From: Cryomorphaceae bacterium
Lineage (GTDB): Bacteria > Bacteroidota > Bacteroidia > Flavobacteriales_D > Crocinitomicaceae
DNA length: 64,000 bases
Assembly: GCA_027483605.1 (NCBI GenBank)
Contig: JAIXUE010000041.1
Span: 26,421-90,420, forward strand
Direction of reading: 5' to 3'
Position numbers and translations under genes: made by a program. The notes beneath the pieces are model-generated. The model saw only the letters and a program-made list of their open reading frames with translations, ran no database searches and had not been told where the DNA came from. Shown in pieces: positions 1 through 7,854 of this stretch (positions are counted from its first letter, which is position 1; every line of letters starts with the position of its first letter).

Positions 1-640
1 TGAGCCAGGTGAGCAATTCGGCTTGTTGTTCACCATTGAGCACAGTGGTGAGACTTATTTGCTGTTGAATCAATTCTTGGGCGGTTGAGGCTCCCCAGGC
101 AACAACTTTCGCTCGAGCTGGTATGCGGTTGTGTGCTAGAAAGGCAAGTACATTACTTGGAGAAGAAAAAACATAAATGTCTTTTTCTTCGATTGGCAAT
201 TGTTTGAAAGTTGTATTGTAAATCGGTAAAATGATTTTTTCACTTTCTGGGAGCAAAGCAGCATAGGTTCCGACAGACAATTGGCTACTTGGGAAGCAAA
301 CGCTACGGCCATTTCTCCAAGTGTTGAAACGCTTGGCTTCTACTTGTGGCTGCCCCGATTGCTGGGCAATGAACGCTATTTCTTTCTGATAGCGCTCTGC
401 CACTTTTTTGGCGGTTTCTATGCCCGCACAGGCAATGGAAGCTTGGGTATTACATTGTTTGAAAAAGAACTCAGCTGCGCGGATACTCGATAAAAATAGA
501 ATGTCGTAGTGGCTAGGGCATTCAAATGGTAGGGCGCTGAATTCGATGAGTGACTGCGCTTCAAGGATTCCATTTTGTTGCAAGGCCAAAAGACCGCTAT
601 TGAGGTCTTGTGGGTCTTTTGAAATGAAAATCTTGCTCAT
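1..640 (-). CDS. hemD: Uroporphyrinogen-III synthase, 3' end cut by window edge
   Basis: The reading frame runs on the minus strand from an ATG at 638-640 to the window start without a stop, giving about 213 residues and lacking the C-terminus. The protein starts MSKIFISKDP and shows the two-lobed pattern of HemD, including FLSSIRAAEFF in the first lobe and the late YVFSSPSNVLAFL segment; both lobes of this family carry such FTSxxxV-like stretches. HemD closes hydroxymethylbilane into uroporphyrinogen III in the cytoplasm. It starts 2 nt after the hemC stop, so it is the third gene of a hemA-hemC-hemD operon. Sequence similarity in this family is low, so identification rests on context as well as motifs. 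Confidence 0.85.
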   Translation of the reverse strand, partial: MSKIFISKDPQDLNSGLLALQQNGILEAQSLIEFSALPFECPSHYDILFLSSIRAAEFFFKQCNTQASIACAGIETAKKVAERYQKEIAFIAQQSGQPQVEAKRFNTWRNGRSVCFPSSQLSVGTYAALLPESEKIILPIYNTTFKQLPIEEKDIYVFSSPSNVLAFLAHNRIPARAKVVAWGASTAQELIQQQISLTTVLNGEQQAELLTWL

Positions 641-642
641 CG

Positions 643-1521
643 TTATTGGCCCAAAGTAGCTGTAATCTCTTGGATGCTTGCCCCAATATGGAACTCAAAA
701 AATTGAGCTGGCGTTGATGAAGACGGAGCGTGGGCAGCATAGATTTGGTCTTTGCCGAAGTAAACGCCTAATGGCAGTTGGCAACCGCCCTGTAGGGCTT
801 GTAAAACACCGCGTTCAATGGCAATTTGAGCAGCAACTTCTGGATGATTCAGCTGGGCCACAATGGCTTGGGTCTGCGCGTCATTTTCACGGATTTGTAA
901 ACCCAAAACACCTTGAGCAGGTGCAGGCACAAATTCTGTAGGGTCGAGCACAAGCGTATGGAGGTCATCGAGGGCAAGTTGTAAACGGCTCACACCTGCG
1001 TTGGCGAGTAAGATGGCGTCGTAGTGGCCGGCGCGCAATTTGTCGATGCGGGTGGGCACGTTGCCTCGCAATTCTTCGATTTGTAGATCGGGTCTTAACG
1101 CTTTAATGATTGATTTTCTGCGCGCTGAAGAGGTACCGATAATGGCACCTTGTTTGAGGCCCCATTTTTGCATTGGGTCTTGCGCTGAAGTGCGCATGAG
1201 TAAGAGCTCTGATGGATCTTCGCGGTAAGAAACAGCGCCAATGCAAAGACCTTCTGGTTGTGTAGTTTCGAGGTCTTTGTGCGAATGTACGGCCAGATCG
1301 ATTTCGTTATTGAGCAAGGCCGCTTCAATTTCTTTAGTGAAGAATCCTTTTCCTTCGAGTTTGTCAAAACTGAGGTCTTGGATGCGGTCGCCTTGCGTAA
1401 CAATGATTTGAAGGCTCACCTCGCAGCCCAATGCCTCGAGTGCATTTTTGACGAAACGCGCTTGCCATAAGGCCAGGTCGCTGCCTCGCGTTCCGATGCG
1501 GATAAGCGGTTTAGTCTGCAT
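643..1521 (-). CDS. hemC: Porphobilinogen deaminase (hydroxymethylbilane synthase)
   Basis: This 292-residue protein matches the usual length of the family, which polymerises four porphobilinogens into hydroxymethylbilane. Visible motifs are RGSDLALWQA near residues 12-21, the catalytic Asp in HSHKDLE (D83, equivalent to E. coli D84), the substrate-binding arginines in SSARRKS and RGNVPTR, and Cys247 in LQGGCQLPLG, which in the family carries the dipyrromethane cofactor. The ATG at 1519-1521 lies inside the end of hemA, an 11-nt overlap, and the stop is 2 nt before hemD, so translation is probably coupled through the three genes. Confidence 0.97.
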   Translation of the reverse strand: MQTKPLIRIGTRGSDLALWQARFVKNALEALGCEVSLQIIVTQGDRIQDLSFDKLEGKGFFTKEIEAALLNNEIDLAVHSHKDLETTQPEGLCIGAVSYREDPSELLLMRTSAQDPMQKWGLKQGAIIGTSSARRKSIIKALRPDLQIEELRGNVPTRIDKLRAGHYDAILLANAGVSRLQLALDDLHTLVLDPTEFVPAPAQGVLGLQIRENDAQTQAIVAQLNHPEVAAQIAIERGVLQALQGGCQLPLGVYFGKDQIYAAHAPSSSTPAQFFEFHIGASIQEITATLGQ

Positions 1522-2740
1522 GATTGAGGATGATTTCTTTGGCCAATTTCATGGGGCCACTGATGTATTTTTTCTCGAGGTAGCTCACCACTTTATCGAG
1601 CACTTCTTTTGCTTGTGGGTCGAGGGTTTCGAGGTCCTCTTTAAAAATTTCGGTATAGGCTGTAGCACGGAGTTCTTTGACCTGAGCAGGTACTTCACGC
1701 ATGGCAATTTCTACCTTGCGTTCGCGCAACAAATGCTGAAATTCATCACTTGCATTAGAGATAATTTGCTCTACTTGACGGAGTTCTTTTGAGCGCTCTT
1801 TGACATTCTCGTTGGAGATGCGCTGTAGGTATTCGATAGAGAGGTATTTGACTGCGTGTTTTTCTAGAATAGATTGATCAAGGTCTTGAGGTATAGCAAG
1901 GTCAATGACGATTTTTTCTTGTTGTTCGCCATGGAGCAAGCTGCTGTACAATTCAGGTGTGATGATCACGCCATCTGCGGCAGTACAAGTAATCAAAACA
2001 TCAAATCCGCTTTGGTAACGAGGTAGTTCCTCTAGGGAAAATGCATTTGCTCGAATTTCGTCGGCAAGTTTGTGTGCATTTTCCAAAGAACGATTGAAAA
2101 CATGGAAGTTTTTAAAGCCGTGTTTTTTGAGAAAGCGCGCCATAGTGGTGTTCGTGACACCAGCACCAATAATCAGGATGCGCGCCTCGAGCGGGATGTT
2201 GAGTTGTTTGAGGTATTGGTAGGCCAACGAAACAACTGAAACAGGTTTGGTTGAGATGCTGGTCTCGGTGTAGACTTGTTTGGCTGTCTCAATGACTTTT
2301 TTCATGAGCAAGCGAAGGAGGTCACCAGTGAGCTGGAGGCTATTGCAGTGTTCATATGCCAAGCGAACCTGCGTAATGATTTCGCGCTCTCCTATGATCA
2401 TGGAGTCTATGGAAGAGGCCACCGATAGCGCGTGCTGAACAGCAGCGCTTGCTGAGTATAACTCGGCTTTGCGAACGAATTCTTCTAATTGAATCGGAAC
2501 TAACTTTGGGTAAAGGGTTTGCAATAACCGGGTCAGAAAAGGGGTATCGAGCTCAGCGCTGTGAACGAAAGTGATTTCGACGCGGTTGCAGGTGGTCAAG
2601 AACATCAGTTCTTTGAGGCCTAAGGCTGCTTTGAGTTGCGCTAATTGCAAGACTTGCGCTTCTTTTTCGATGTGTAACAAACCAACTTTACTGACTTCTA
2701 GTTGTCGGTGCGTAAAGGCGATAATATGTAGTTGTTGCAA
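1511..2740 (-). CDS. hemA: Glutamyl-tRNA reductase
   Basis: First committed enzyme of the C5 tetrapyrrole pathway, reducing glutamyl-tRNA to glutamate-1-semialdehyde with NADPH. The protein shows the nucleophilic Cys in TTCNRVE, the GEREI segment, the Rossmann motif in ILIIGAGVTNTTMA, and the C-terminal dimerisation helix. The longest frame begins at a TTG at 2764, but that TTG is the last three bases of a TAGCTTTG promoter box, so it cannot be translated from that promoter. I place the start at TTG 2738-2740, giving LQQLHIIAFTHRQLE as N-terminus; this puts the catalytic Cys at residue 51, next to E. coli Cys50. There is no in-frame ATG before the catalytic motif. First gene of hemA-hemC-hemD. 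Confidence 0.93.
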   Translation of the reverse strand: MQQLHIIAFTHRQLEVSKVGLLHIEKEAQVLQLAQLKAALGLKELMFLTTCNRVEITFVHSAELDTPFLTRLLQTLYPKLVPIQLEEFVRKAELYSASAAVQHALSVASSIDSMIIGEREIITQVRLAYEHCNSLQLTGDLLRLLMKKVIETAKQVYTETSISTKPVSVVSLAYQYLKQLNIPLEARILIIGAGVTNTTMARFLKKHGFKNFHVFNRSLENAHKLADEIRANAFSLEELPRYQSGFDVLITCTAADGVIITPELYSSLLHGEQQEKIVIDLAIPQDLDQSILEKHAVKYLSIEYLQRISNENVKERSKELRQVEQIISNASDEFQHLLRERKVEIAMREVPAQVKELRATAYTEIFKEDLETLDPQAKEVLDKVVSYLEKKYISGPMKLAKEIILNHAD

Positions 2741-2761
2741 CAAGGCGCTTTTTCTATAGTG

Positions 2762-2769
2762 CAAAGCTA
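2762..2769 (-). promoter_or_regulatory. -7 promoter box of the hemA operon
   Basis: Read on the minus strand this is TAGCTTTG, a perfect match to the Bacteroidetes -7 consensus TAnnTTTG, lying about 20 nt before the proposed TTG start of hemA. No clear -33 TTG is visible 17-23 nt further upstream. Confidence 0.55.
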
Positions 2770-2846
2770 AGTGCTAGCTGCTGCAGTATTGTCATCGAAT
2801 TGTCATAATTGCTAATTTAGAATGGGTTCAAATAGCCCAAGAACTT

Positions 2847-2854
2847 TAACTTTG
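2847..2854 (+). promoter_or_regulatory. -7 promoter box for the HAD phosphatase gene
   Basis: TAACTTTG matches the Bacteroidetes -7 consensus TAnnTTTG and ends only 4 nt before the ATG at 2859, which predicts a transcript starting at or just before the start codon. No -33 TTG is seen at the standard distance. Confidence 0.45.
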
Positions 2855-2858
2855 CGCC

Positions 2859-3476
2859 ATGCAGCAATCTTTTCAAGCCATTCTTTTTGACTTAGGTGGC
2901 GTACTCATCGATATCGATTACCACGCCACAGAAAAAGCGTTTGAAAAATTAGGCGTTGCCGATTTCAAAGCGCGCTACACGCAATTTGCTCAAAATGCGC
3001 TATTTGACCGTTTTGAATGCGGAGAAATTTCCGAGCAACACTTTATCAATCTGCTGTTGCCGTATGCGCAAACAGGCACCTCACCCAACCAAGTTGTTGC
3101 GGCTTGGAACGCCATGATCGGCGCTTTTCCACAAAGAAAAATTGCACTTTTGAATCAATTGAAAAACCAACAAATACCGCTTTTTTTATTGAGTAATACC
3201 AATGCCTTGCATATTGTTGAGGTATCAAGAGCTTTGAAAAAGGTCTCCGATGTGGCCTTGGGCACCTATTTTCAGCAGGTGTTTTTATCGCACGAAATTG
3301 GCAAAAGAAAACCGCACCCTGAAACGTTTTTGTGGACCTGCAATCAAATGGGTTTTGCGCCAAAAGACGTCTTGTTTATCGACGACAGCCCTCAGCACAT
3401 AGAAGGCGCACAAGCGGCAGGTTTACAAACTTATTTTTATCAGTCCGACACCGATTTTTACGCGTTCTTTTCTTGA
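2859..3476 (+). CDS. HAD-superfamily phosphatase, YihX-like
   Basis: A 205-residue haloacid-dehalogenase-fold hydrolase. Motif I is FDLGGVLID near residues 10-18, with the nucleophilic Asp; the second Asp common in HAD phosphatases is replaced by Gly, as in the YihX/epoxide-hydrolase-like branch. Motif II is LLSNTN, motif III the Lys in GKRKPHPE, and motif IV the acidic pair in VLFIDDSPQHIEGA. YihX of E. coli dephosphorylates alpha-glucose-1-phosphate, but substrates in this family vary, so the substrate here is unknown. The last 19 nt overlap the convergent methylmalonyl-CoA epimerase gene. Confidence 0.88.
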   Translation: MQQSFQAILFDLGGVLIDIDYHATEKAFEKLGVADFKARYTQFAQNALFDRFECGEISEQHFINLLLPYAQTGTSPNQVVAAWNAMIGAFPQRKIALLNQLKNQQIPLFLLSNTNALHIVEVSRALKKVSDVALGTYFQQVFLSHEIGKRKPHPETFLWTCNQMGFAPKDVLFIDDSPQHIEGAQAAGLQTYFYQSDTDFYAFFS

Positions 3477-3862
3477 CACAATTCCACGAGTAAGCCGTTG
3501 GTCGATTTTGGATGTAAAAACGCAATGCGCTTGTTGTCGGCACCGTCTTTAGGGCTTTGATGGATCAATTGAAAGCCCGCCTTTTCTAAGCGCTCAAGCT
3601 CCGCATCGATATCGGCAACTTCGAAAGCTACATGATGAAAACCAGGCCCATTTTTCTCTAAAAACTTGGCTATCGGGGAGTCTGGCTTACTGGCTTCGAG
3701 GAGTTCGATTTTTGACTCCCCCACCTGAAAAAAAGCAGTTTGAACTCCTTCGGATGCAACCCCTTCTTTTTTGTAACATGGCGTATTGAGTAAGGCTTCA
3801 AAGAGTGGAATTGATTTTTCTAGGCTTTCAACAGCGATACCAAGGTGTTCGATGCGCTTCAT
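3458..3862 (-). CDS. mce: Methylmalonyl-CoA epimerase
   Basis: A 134-residue vicinal-oxygen-chelate fold protein, the normal length for this enzyme, which interconverts (R)- and (S)-methylmalonyl-CoA in propionate and branched-chain amino acid degradation. The N-terminus MKRIEHLGIAVESLEKS carries the first metal His; further ligands are likely in FHHVAFEV and in the C-terminal LLVELCQ segment (Glu). The start codon directly follows the stop of the upstream secreted-protein gene (TAA then ATG with no gap), so the two form an operon although their functions look unrelated. The 3' end overlaps the HAD gene by 19 nt. Confidence 0.92.
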   Translation of the reverse strand: MKRIEHLGIAVESLEKSIPLFEALLNTPCYKKEGVASEGVQTAFFQVGESKIELLEASKPDSPIAKFLEKNGPGFHHVAFEVADIDAELERLEKAGFQLIHQSPKDGADNKRIAFLHPKSTNGLLVELCQEKNA

Positions 3863-4690
3863 TTAGTTTTCAATTTTGATGAATTTTTCTGACTTGTTGT
3901 CGTAATTGATAAAGTAGACGCCACTCACAATATTCGTGCAGTCTACCGAAGAACCAAAACCGGTTTTGAGCAGATTTCCATAAGCGTCATAAATCTCGTA
4001 TTTCGTTTTAGCTACTTGATTTTTAGCCTTGAATGTGAGCGTGGAATGCACTTTTGTAGGGCTAAACGTTACACTGGGAATGCTAGAAGTAAAACTGGTA
4101 CTTTTTGAGGCTCTGGGCTTTCCGGAACTATCGGTTTGGCTTACTCTGACTGTGTTTTTACCCGAATGTGGGGTCAGTTGAAACTGATAGGTGTTGCTTC
4201 CTTTCATACCTTTGCCTTTGACTTGCCCGACTTCTACCCAGCGCCCCCACTTGTATTGCTCAATGCTGAAATCGAGCACCGCTTGTTCATTGGTGGTGGT
4301 CCAGGTCAAACTACCGTCTTTTTGAGCACTAATTTGAGTGCACTCAAACGTGCTTTTTGGCAATAAAATACTTGGATTGAGGAAGCGAGGTTCACAACCG
4401 GCTGCATGCTCGAGCACTACAAAAACTTCATCGCCTTTCTTCAAGTGAAAGAGTTGGAAGTCTATTTCGAAATGAGAAGTTTGGATTACGGCCGGTAAAA
4501 TTTCGCCATTGACCAATACTTTACTAATGCAAAAGCCAAAACCGTCCGCCATTGGGGGGTTGTTGACCAGCAAATTCTTTTCTTGGTATGTACCCTCCAG
4601 TGATAGCAACTGCACCTGCGCTAAAACCGAGGAAAACTTGAAAATCACGAGCAAAAAAAGTATCCGGAGGCCCATATAGAAGCTTTTCAT
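3863..4690 (-). CDS. Secreted protein with T9SS type A-like C-terminal domain
   Basis: A 275-residue protein with an N-terminal signal peptide (MKSFYMGLRILFLLVIFKF, cleavage probably after VLAQ). The central part is beta-rich with no recognised enzyme motif. The last 70 or so residues resemble the type A sorting domain of T9SS substrates: a hydrophobic strand after SPTKV, then YEIYDAYGNLLKTG and SGVYFINY before a Lys-rich end. It is therefore probably exported across the outer membrane and anchored or released. A TATATTTG box ends only 1 nt before the ATG at 4690, so Met6 (4675) may be the true start; it still leaves a good signal peptide. Function unknown. Confidence 0.75.
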   Translation of the reverse strand: MKSFYMGLRILFLLVIFKFSSVLAQVQLLSLEGTYQEKNLLVNNPPMADGFGFCISKVLVNGEILPAVIQTSHFEIDFQLFHLKKGDEVFVVLEHAAGCEPRFLNPSILLPKSTFECTQISAQKDGSLTWTTTNEQAVLDFSIEQYKWGRWVEVGQVKGKGMKGSNTYQFQLTPHSGKNTVRVSQTDSSGKPRASKSTSFTSSIPSVTFSPTKVHSTLTFKAKNQVAKTKYEIYDAYGNLLKTGFGSSVDCTNIVSGVYFINYDNKSEKFIKIEN

Positions 4691-4691
4691 A

Positions 4692-4699
4692 CAAATATA
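4692..4699 (-). promoter_or_regulatory. -7 promoter box before the secreted-protein/mce operon
   Basis: On the minus strand the bases read TATATTTG, a perfect TAnnTTTG. It lies 1 nt before the annotated ATG, which points to a leaderless transcript or to use of the next in-frame Met five codons downstream. Confidence 0.4.
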
Positions 4700-4721
4700 G
4701 TACGAATCAAGCGCTTTCGAT

Positions 4722-4729
4722 TAATTTTG
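4722..4729 (+). promoter_or_regulatory. -7 promoter box for hemJ
   Basis: TAATTTTG fits TAnnTTTG and ends 4 nt before the ATG at 4734. It is back to back with the minus-strand box at 4692-4699, so two divergent promoters share about 40 bp. Confidence 0.45.
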
Positions 4730-4733
4730 TGTC

Positions 4734-5285
4734 ATGCTGAACGCAAACTACGACTTTATCAAAGCACTGCACCTTATTTTTATGGTGAGTTGGTTTGCAG
4801 GGCTGTTTTATATGGTGCGCCTGTTCATTTATTTCAGAGAGGCTTCTGATAAAGCTGAACCTGAAAAAGAAATCCTACAAAAACAGTTTGTCATCATGAT
4901 GCAACGTTTGTGGTGGATCATCACTACTCCGGCAATGGTACTAACTGTGGTTTTTGGTGTTTGGATGCTCGCCTTGAATCCGACGTATTTACTGCAAGCA
5001 CCTTGGATGCACCTCAAACTGTGTTTTGTCCTCTTGCTTTTGATTTATCACTTTTACTCTCAAAGATTGTTGCGCAATTGTGAAAACGCCGCCTTGCTTT
5101 GGAGTTCCGGACAATTGCGCATATGGAATGAAGTCGCCACCTTATTTTTGGTGAGTATCATCTTTATTGTGGTACTCAAAGGACAACTCAGTTGGATATC
5201 CGGTACTATTGGTTTTTTTGGCGTCGGTATTCTTTTAATGTTAGGCATCAAACTCTACAAGAAATTGCGCAAAACTCAAGCCTGA
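4734..5285 (+). CDS. hemJ: Protoporphyrinogen IX oxidase, HemJ type
   Basis: A 183-residue integral membrane protein with four or five hydrophobic helices. It starts with the HemJ signature: FIKALHLIFMVSWFAGLFYM carries the conserved His and Trp, followed by VRLFIY; the later WMHLKL segment matches the conserved W-x2-K region. HemJ oxidises protoporphyrinogen IX to protoporphyrin IX in the membrane and is the usual enzyme for this step in bacteria lacking HemG or HemY. Its place beside the hemA-hemC-hemD operon supports the call. It is transcribed away from mce and stands just before the atp operon, which has its own promoter. Confidence 0.88.
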   Translation: MLNANYDFIKALHLIFMVSWFAGLFYMVRLFIYFREASDKAEPEKEILQKQFVIMMQRLWWIITTPAMVLTVVFGVWMLALNPTYLLQAPWMHLKLCFVLLLLIYHFYSQRLLRNCENAALLWSSGQLRIWNEVATLFLVSIIFIVVLKGQLSWISGTIGFFGVGILLMLGIKLYKKLRKTQA

Positions 5286-5302
5286 ATTGTTCAAAAATTA
5301 AA

Positions 5303-5332
5303 TTGTTTCTTTAGAAAGTTTGGTTACCTTTG
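5303..5332 (+). promoter_or_regulatory. Promoter of the atp operon
   Basis: A -33 TTG at 5303-5305 and a -7 box TACCTTTG at 5325-5332 are separated by 19 nt, the spacing expected for the Bacteroidetes housekeeping sigma factor. The predicted start lies about 30 nt before the atpB ATG. Confidence 0.7.
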
Positions 5333-5369
5333 CAAAAATTTTTTCGCAAACACGCCAAAACACAATCTA

Positions 5370-6479
5370 ATGCAGCAAGCAGGTAAGTTTTCTTCACTTT
5401 TGCAAATCATCGTTTTCGCATTATCATTCTTTGTATTTCAACCTTTTGTGCACGCATCAGAAGAAGAAAACTTCAACGTTGGCGAAATGATCATGCACCA
5501 CATCAAAGATGCGCATGAGTGGCACATTGCAGGCCCAGAGCACGGCGGAACCAGCATTTATCTCCCTGTAATTCTCTACGACAACGGTTTCAAAGTTTTC
5601 AGTTCAAAATACTTCTACCACGGAAAAGAAGTAGAGGTTGCTAAAAAACTTGAAAGCCTTTCGTTCCATTATATGGAAGGAGTAGGCCCAGCTAAAGGCT
5701 ATGCACTGTACCACGAAGAAATCTACAAACTAAACAAAAACGGCGAATTGCATTTTGTAGGTGAGCACCCCCACAATGCAAGTCCAACAGACCTCTCTAT
5801 TACCAAGAACGTTGCTTCTTTGTTATTTGGCTCGATCCTGATCCTTCTTATTATGCTTTCTGTCGCCGGGTTCTACCGCAAAAACGGCGCTGTTGCACCT
5901 AAAGGACTCGCTAAGTTCTTTGAGCCAATCATCGTTATGGTCCGCGACGACATCGCCAAAGCCAACATCGATAAACATAAATATCATAAGTACGTTCCTT
6001 ATTTGTTGACCATCTTCTTTTTTATTTGGATCAACAACATGTTGGGCCTCATTCCAATTATCCCGGGCGGAGCCAACCTAACAGGTAATATTACCATTAC
6101 GCTTTTCTTGGCTTTCTGTACATTACTAGTAACAGTTTTCTCAGGAAACAAGAACTACTGGGGCCACATCTTCTGGATGCCTGGCATACCTGTTCCCATG
6201 AAAATCTTCATGATTCCAATCGAACTTATTGGTATCCTCACCAAGCCTTTCGCCCTCATGATTCGTTTGTTTGCGAATATTACGGCTGGTCACATTATCG
6301 TTTTAGCCTTGATTTCCATCATCTTTATCAACAAAAACATCGCTTGGGCAGGTTTGTCTGTCCCGATGGCTTTGTTTATTTCGGTGCTCGAAATCCTCGT
6401 TGCTTTCTTACAAGGTTTCCTCTTCGCAATGCTTTCTGCATTGTTTATCGGGGCGGCTGTTGAAGAAGCACACCATTAA
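5370..6479 (+). CDS. atpB: ATP synthase F0 subunit a
   Basis: The membrane stator of the proton channel. At 369 residues it is longer than the about 270 of E. coli because of a roughly 140-residue N-terminal extension: a signal-peptide-like helix (residues 5-29) followed by a soluble His-rich part (MIMHHIKDAHEWH). This long form is common in Bacteroidetes. The C-terminal half has about five membrane helices, with the essential Arg in FALMIRLFANITAGH and the final FLQGFLFAMLSALFIG helix. First gene of atpBEFHAG; atpE follows after 25 nt. Confidence 0.95.
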   Translation: MQQAGKFSSLLQIIVFALSFFVFQPFVHASEEENFNVGEMIMHHIKDAHEWHIAGPEHGGTSIYLPVILYDNGFKVFSSKYFYHGKEVEVAKKLESLSFHYMEGVGPAKGYALYHEEIYKLNKNGELHFVGEHPHNASPTDLSITKNVASLLFGSILILLIMLSVAGFYRKNGAVAPKGLAKFFEPIIVMVRDDIAKANIDKHKYHKYVPYLLTIFFFIWINNMLGLIPIIPGGANLTGNITITLFLAFCTLLVTVFSGNKNYWGHIFWMPGIPVPMKIFMIPIELIGILTKPFALMIRLFANITAGHIIVLALISIIFINKNIAWAGLSVPMALFISVLEILVAFLQGFLFAMLSALFIGAAVEEAHH

Positions 6480-6486
6480 TTAGTAA

Positions 6487-6726
<240 letters not shown>

Positions 6727-6738
6727 TTAAACTCAAAA

Positions 6739-6774
6739 GGAAACTGCAACGGTTGGTTGCGGTTTCCTTTTTTT
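6739..6774 (+). terminator. Hairpin plus T-run inside the atp operon
   Basis: GGAAACTGCAAC at 6739-6750 pairs with GTTGCGGTTTCC at 6756-6767 (12 bp, one G-T wobble) around a 5-nt loop, directly followed by seven T. This has full intrinsic-terminator form although it lies between atpE and atpF. No promoter of the TTG-N(17-23)-TAnnTTTG type is seen before atpF, so partial read-through is the likely mode. Confidence 0.8.
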
Positions 6775-6795
6775 AAATTTTAAAAACACACAAAA

Positions 6796-7290
6796 ATGGA
6801 TTTGATATTACCTGATTTTGGTTTACTTGTTTGGACAGGCCTTGTATTTAGCCTTTTGCTTTTCTTGTTAGCCAAATTTGCATGGAAACCAATTTTGAAT
6901 GCGGTCAATGCCCGTGAGCAAAAAATTTCTGAAGCCTTAGAACTTGCCGAAAAAACAAAAGCAGAAATGCAGGCACTCAAAGCAGAAAACGACCAAATTC
7001 TCAAAGAAGCTCGTGCTGAACGCGACCAAATTTTAAAAGAAGCGAAAGAAGCGGCCAACGGCATGGTTGAAGACGCCAAAGGAAAAGCTAAAGATGAAGC
7101 GGCTAAAATTGTAGAGTCTGCACGCCAGACCATCAACAGCGAAAAAGCTGCAGCCATGGCTGAACTCAAAAATCATGTAGCAAGCCTTTCATTGGAAATT
7201 GCCGAGAAAGTCGTTCGTCAAGAACTCAGCTCAGACGACAAACAAAAAGCACTTGCAACACAACTTGCAGGTGAAATCAAAATGAACTAA
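6796..7290 (+). CDS. atpF: ATP synthase F0 subunit b
   Basis: A 164-residue protein with one N-terminal membrane helix (about residues 8-27, LLVWTGLVFSLLLFLLAKFA) and a long charged coiled coil to the C-terminus, rich in Ala, Lys and Glu, which forms the peripheral stalk linking F0 to subunit delta. Length and architecture are typical. The gene begins 21 nt after the internal hairpin and ends 3 nt before atpH. Confidence 0.95.
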   Translation: MDLILPDFGLLVWTGLVFSLLLFLLAKFAWKPILNAVNAREQKISEALELAEKTKAEMQALKAENDQILKEARAERDQILKEAKEAANGMVEDAKGKAKDEAAKIVESARQTINSEKAAAMAELKNHVASLSLEIAEKVVRQELSSDDKQKALATQLAGEIKMN

Positions 7291-7293
7291 TCC

Positions 7294-7824
7294 ATGAAGT
7301 CCAACAAATCTGCTGTTCGTTACGCCACCGCTCTTTTAGAGTTGGCTACAGAGCACAATAAAGTGGAGCTCATTGAGCAAGACATCCTTCAGCTGCTCAA
7401 AACAGCCGAAGAAGTTCATGATTTCCAAGTCTTCTTGAATTCGCCACTGATCATCATCGATAAGAAAATCGCTGTCATCAAGCAAATATTCACAGACTTC
7501 AACCAAACTACTATCGACTTTTTGTCTTTGGTAACGCAGAATGGTCGTGAAACCGTCATGATCGACATCGCCAAGCAATTTATTTCTTTGCTCAAAGCGC
7601 AACGCGGAATTGTTCCAATCACGATCATTAGCGCCCAACAGCTAGAAGACAACACAAAACAATCGATTCTTTCCAAAATCTCAGCTGCCATTACCGGTAC
7701 TGCTGAAATTACAGAGCAAATCGATGCTGATCTTATCGGAGGTTTTATCGTTCGTATGGGTGACCACCAAATAGATGCTTCAGTAGCAACTCAGCTCAAG
7801 CGTCTCAAACAACAATTTGTATAA
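7294..7824 (+). CDS. atpH: ATP synthase F1 subunit delta
   Basis: A 176-residue protein of the OSCP/delta family that connects the b stalk to the alpha subunits. The N-terminal helical part opens with SAVRYATALLELATEHNKV, the family's typical Y-A-x-ALxxxA pattern, and the C-terminus contains IGGFIVRMGDHQIDASV, matching the conserved LIGGxxxRIGDxxxDxS motif. It sits 3 nt behind atpF and 30 nt before atpA. Confidence 0.95.
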   Translation: MKSNKSAVRYATALLELATEHNKVELIEQDILQLLKTAEEVHDFQVFLNSPLIIIDKKIAVIKQIFTDFNQTTIDFLSLVTQNGRETVMIDIAKQFISLLKAQRGIVPITIISAQQLEDNTKQSILSKISAAITGTAEITEQIDADLIGGFIVRMGDHQIDASVATQLKRLKQQFV

Positions 7825-7854
7825 TCGTCAACAGACAAAATAAAATAAGTACAC

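Noticed and set aside
281..493. Open frame of 70 codons on the plus strand
   Set aside because: The minus strand encodes hemD without interruption through this stretch.
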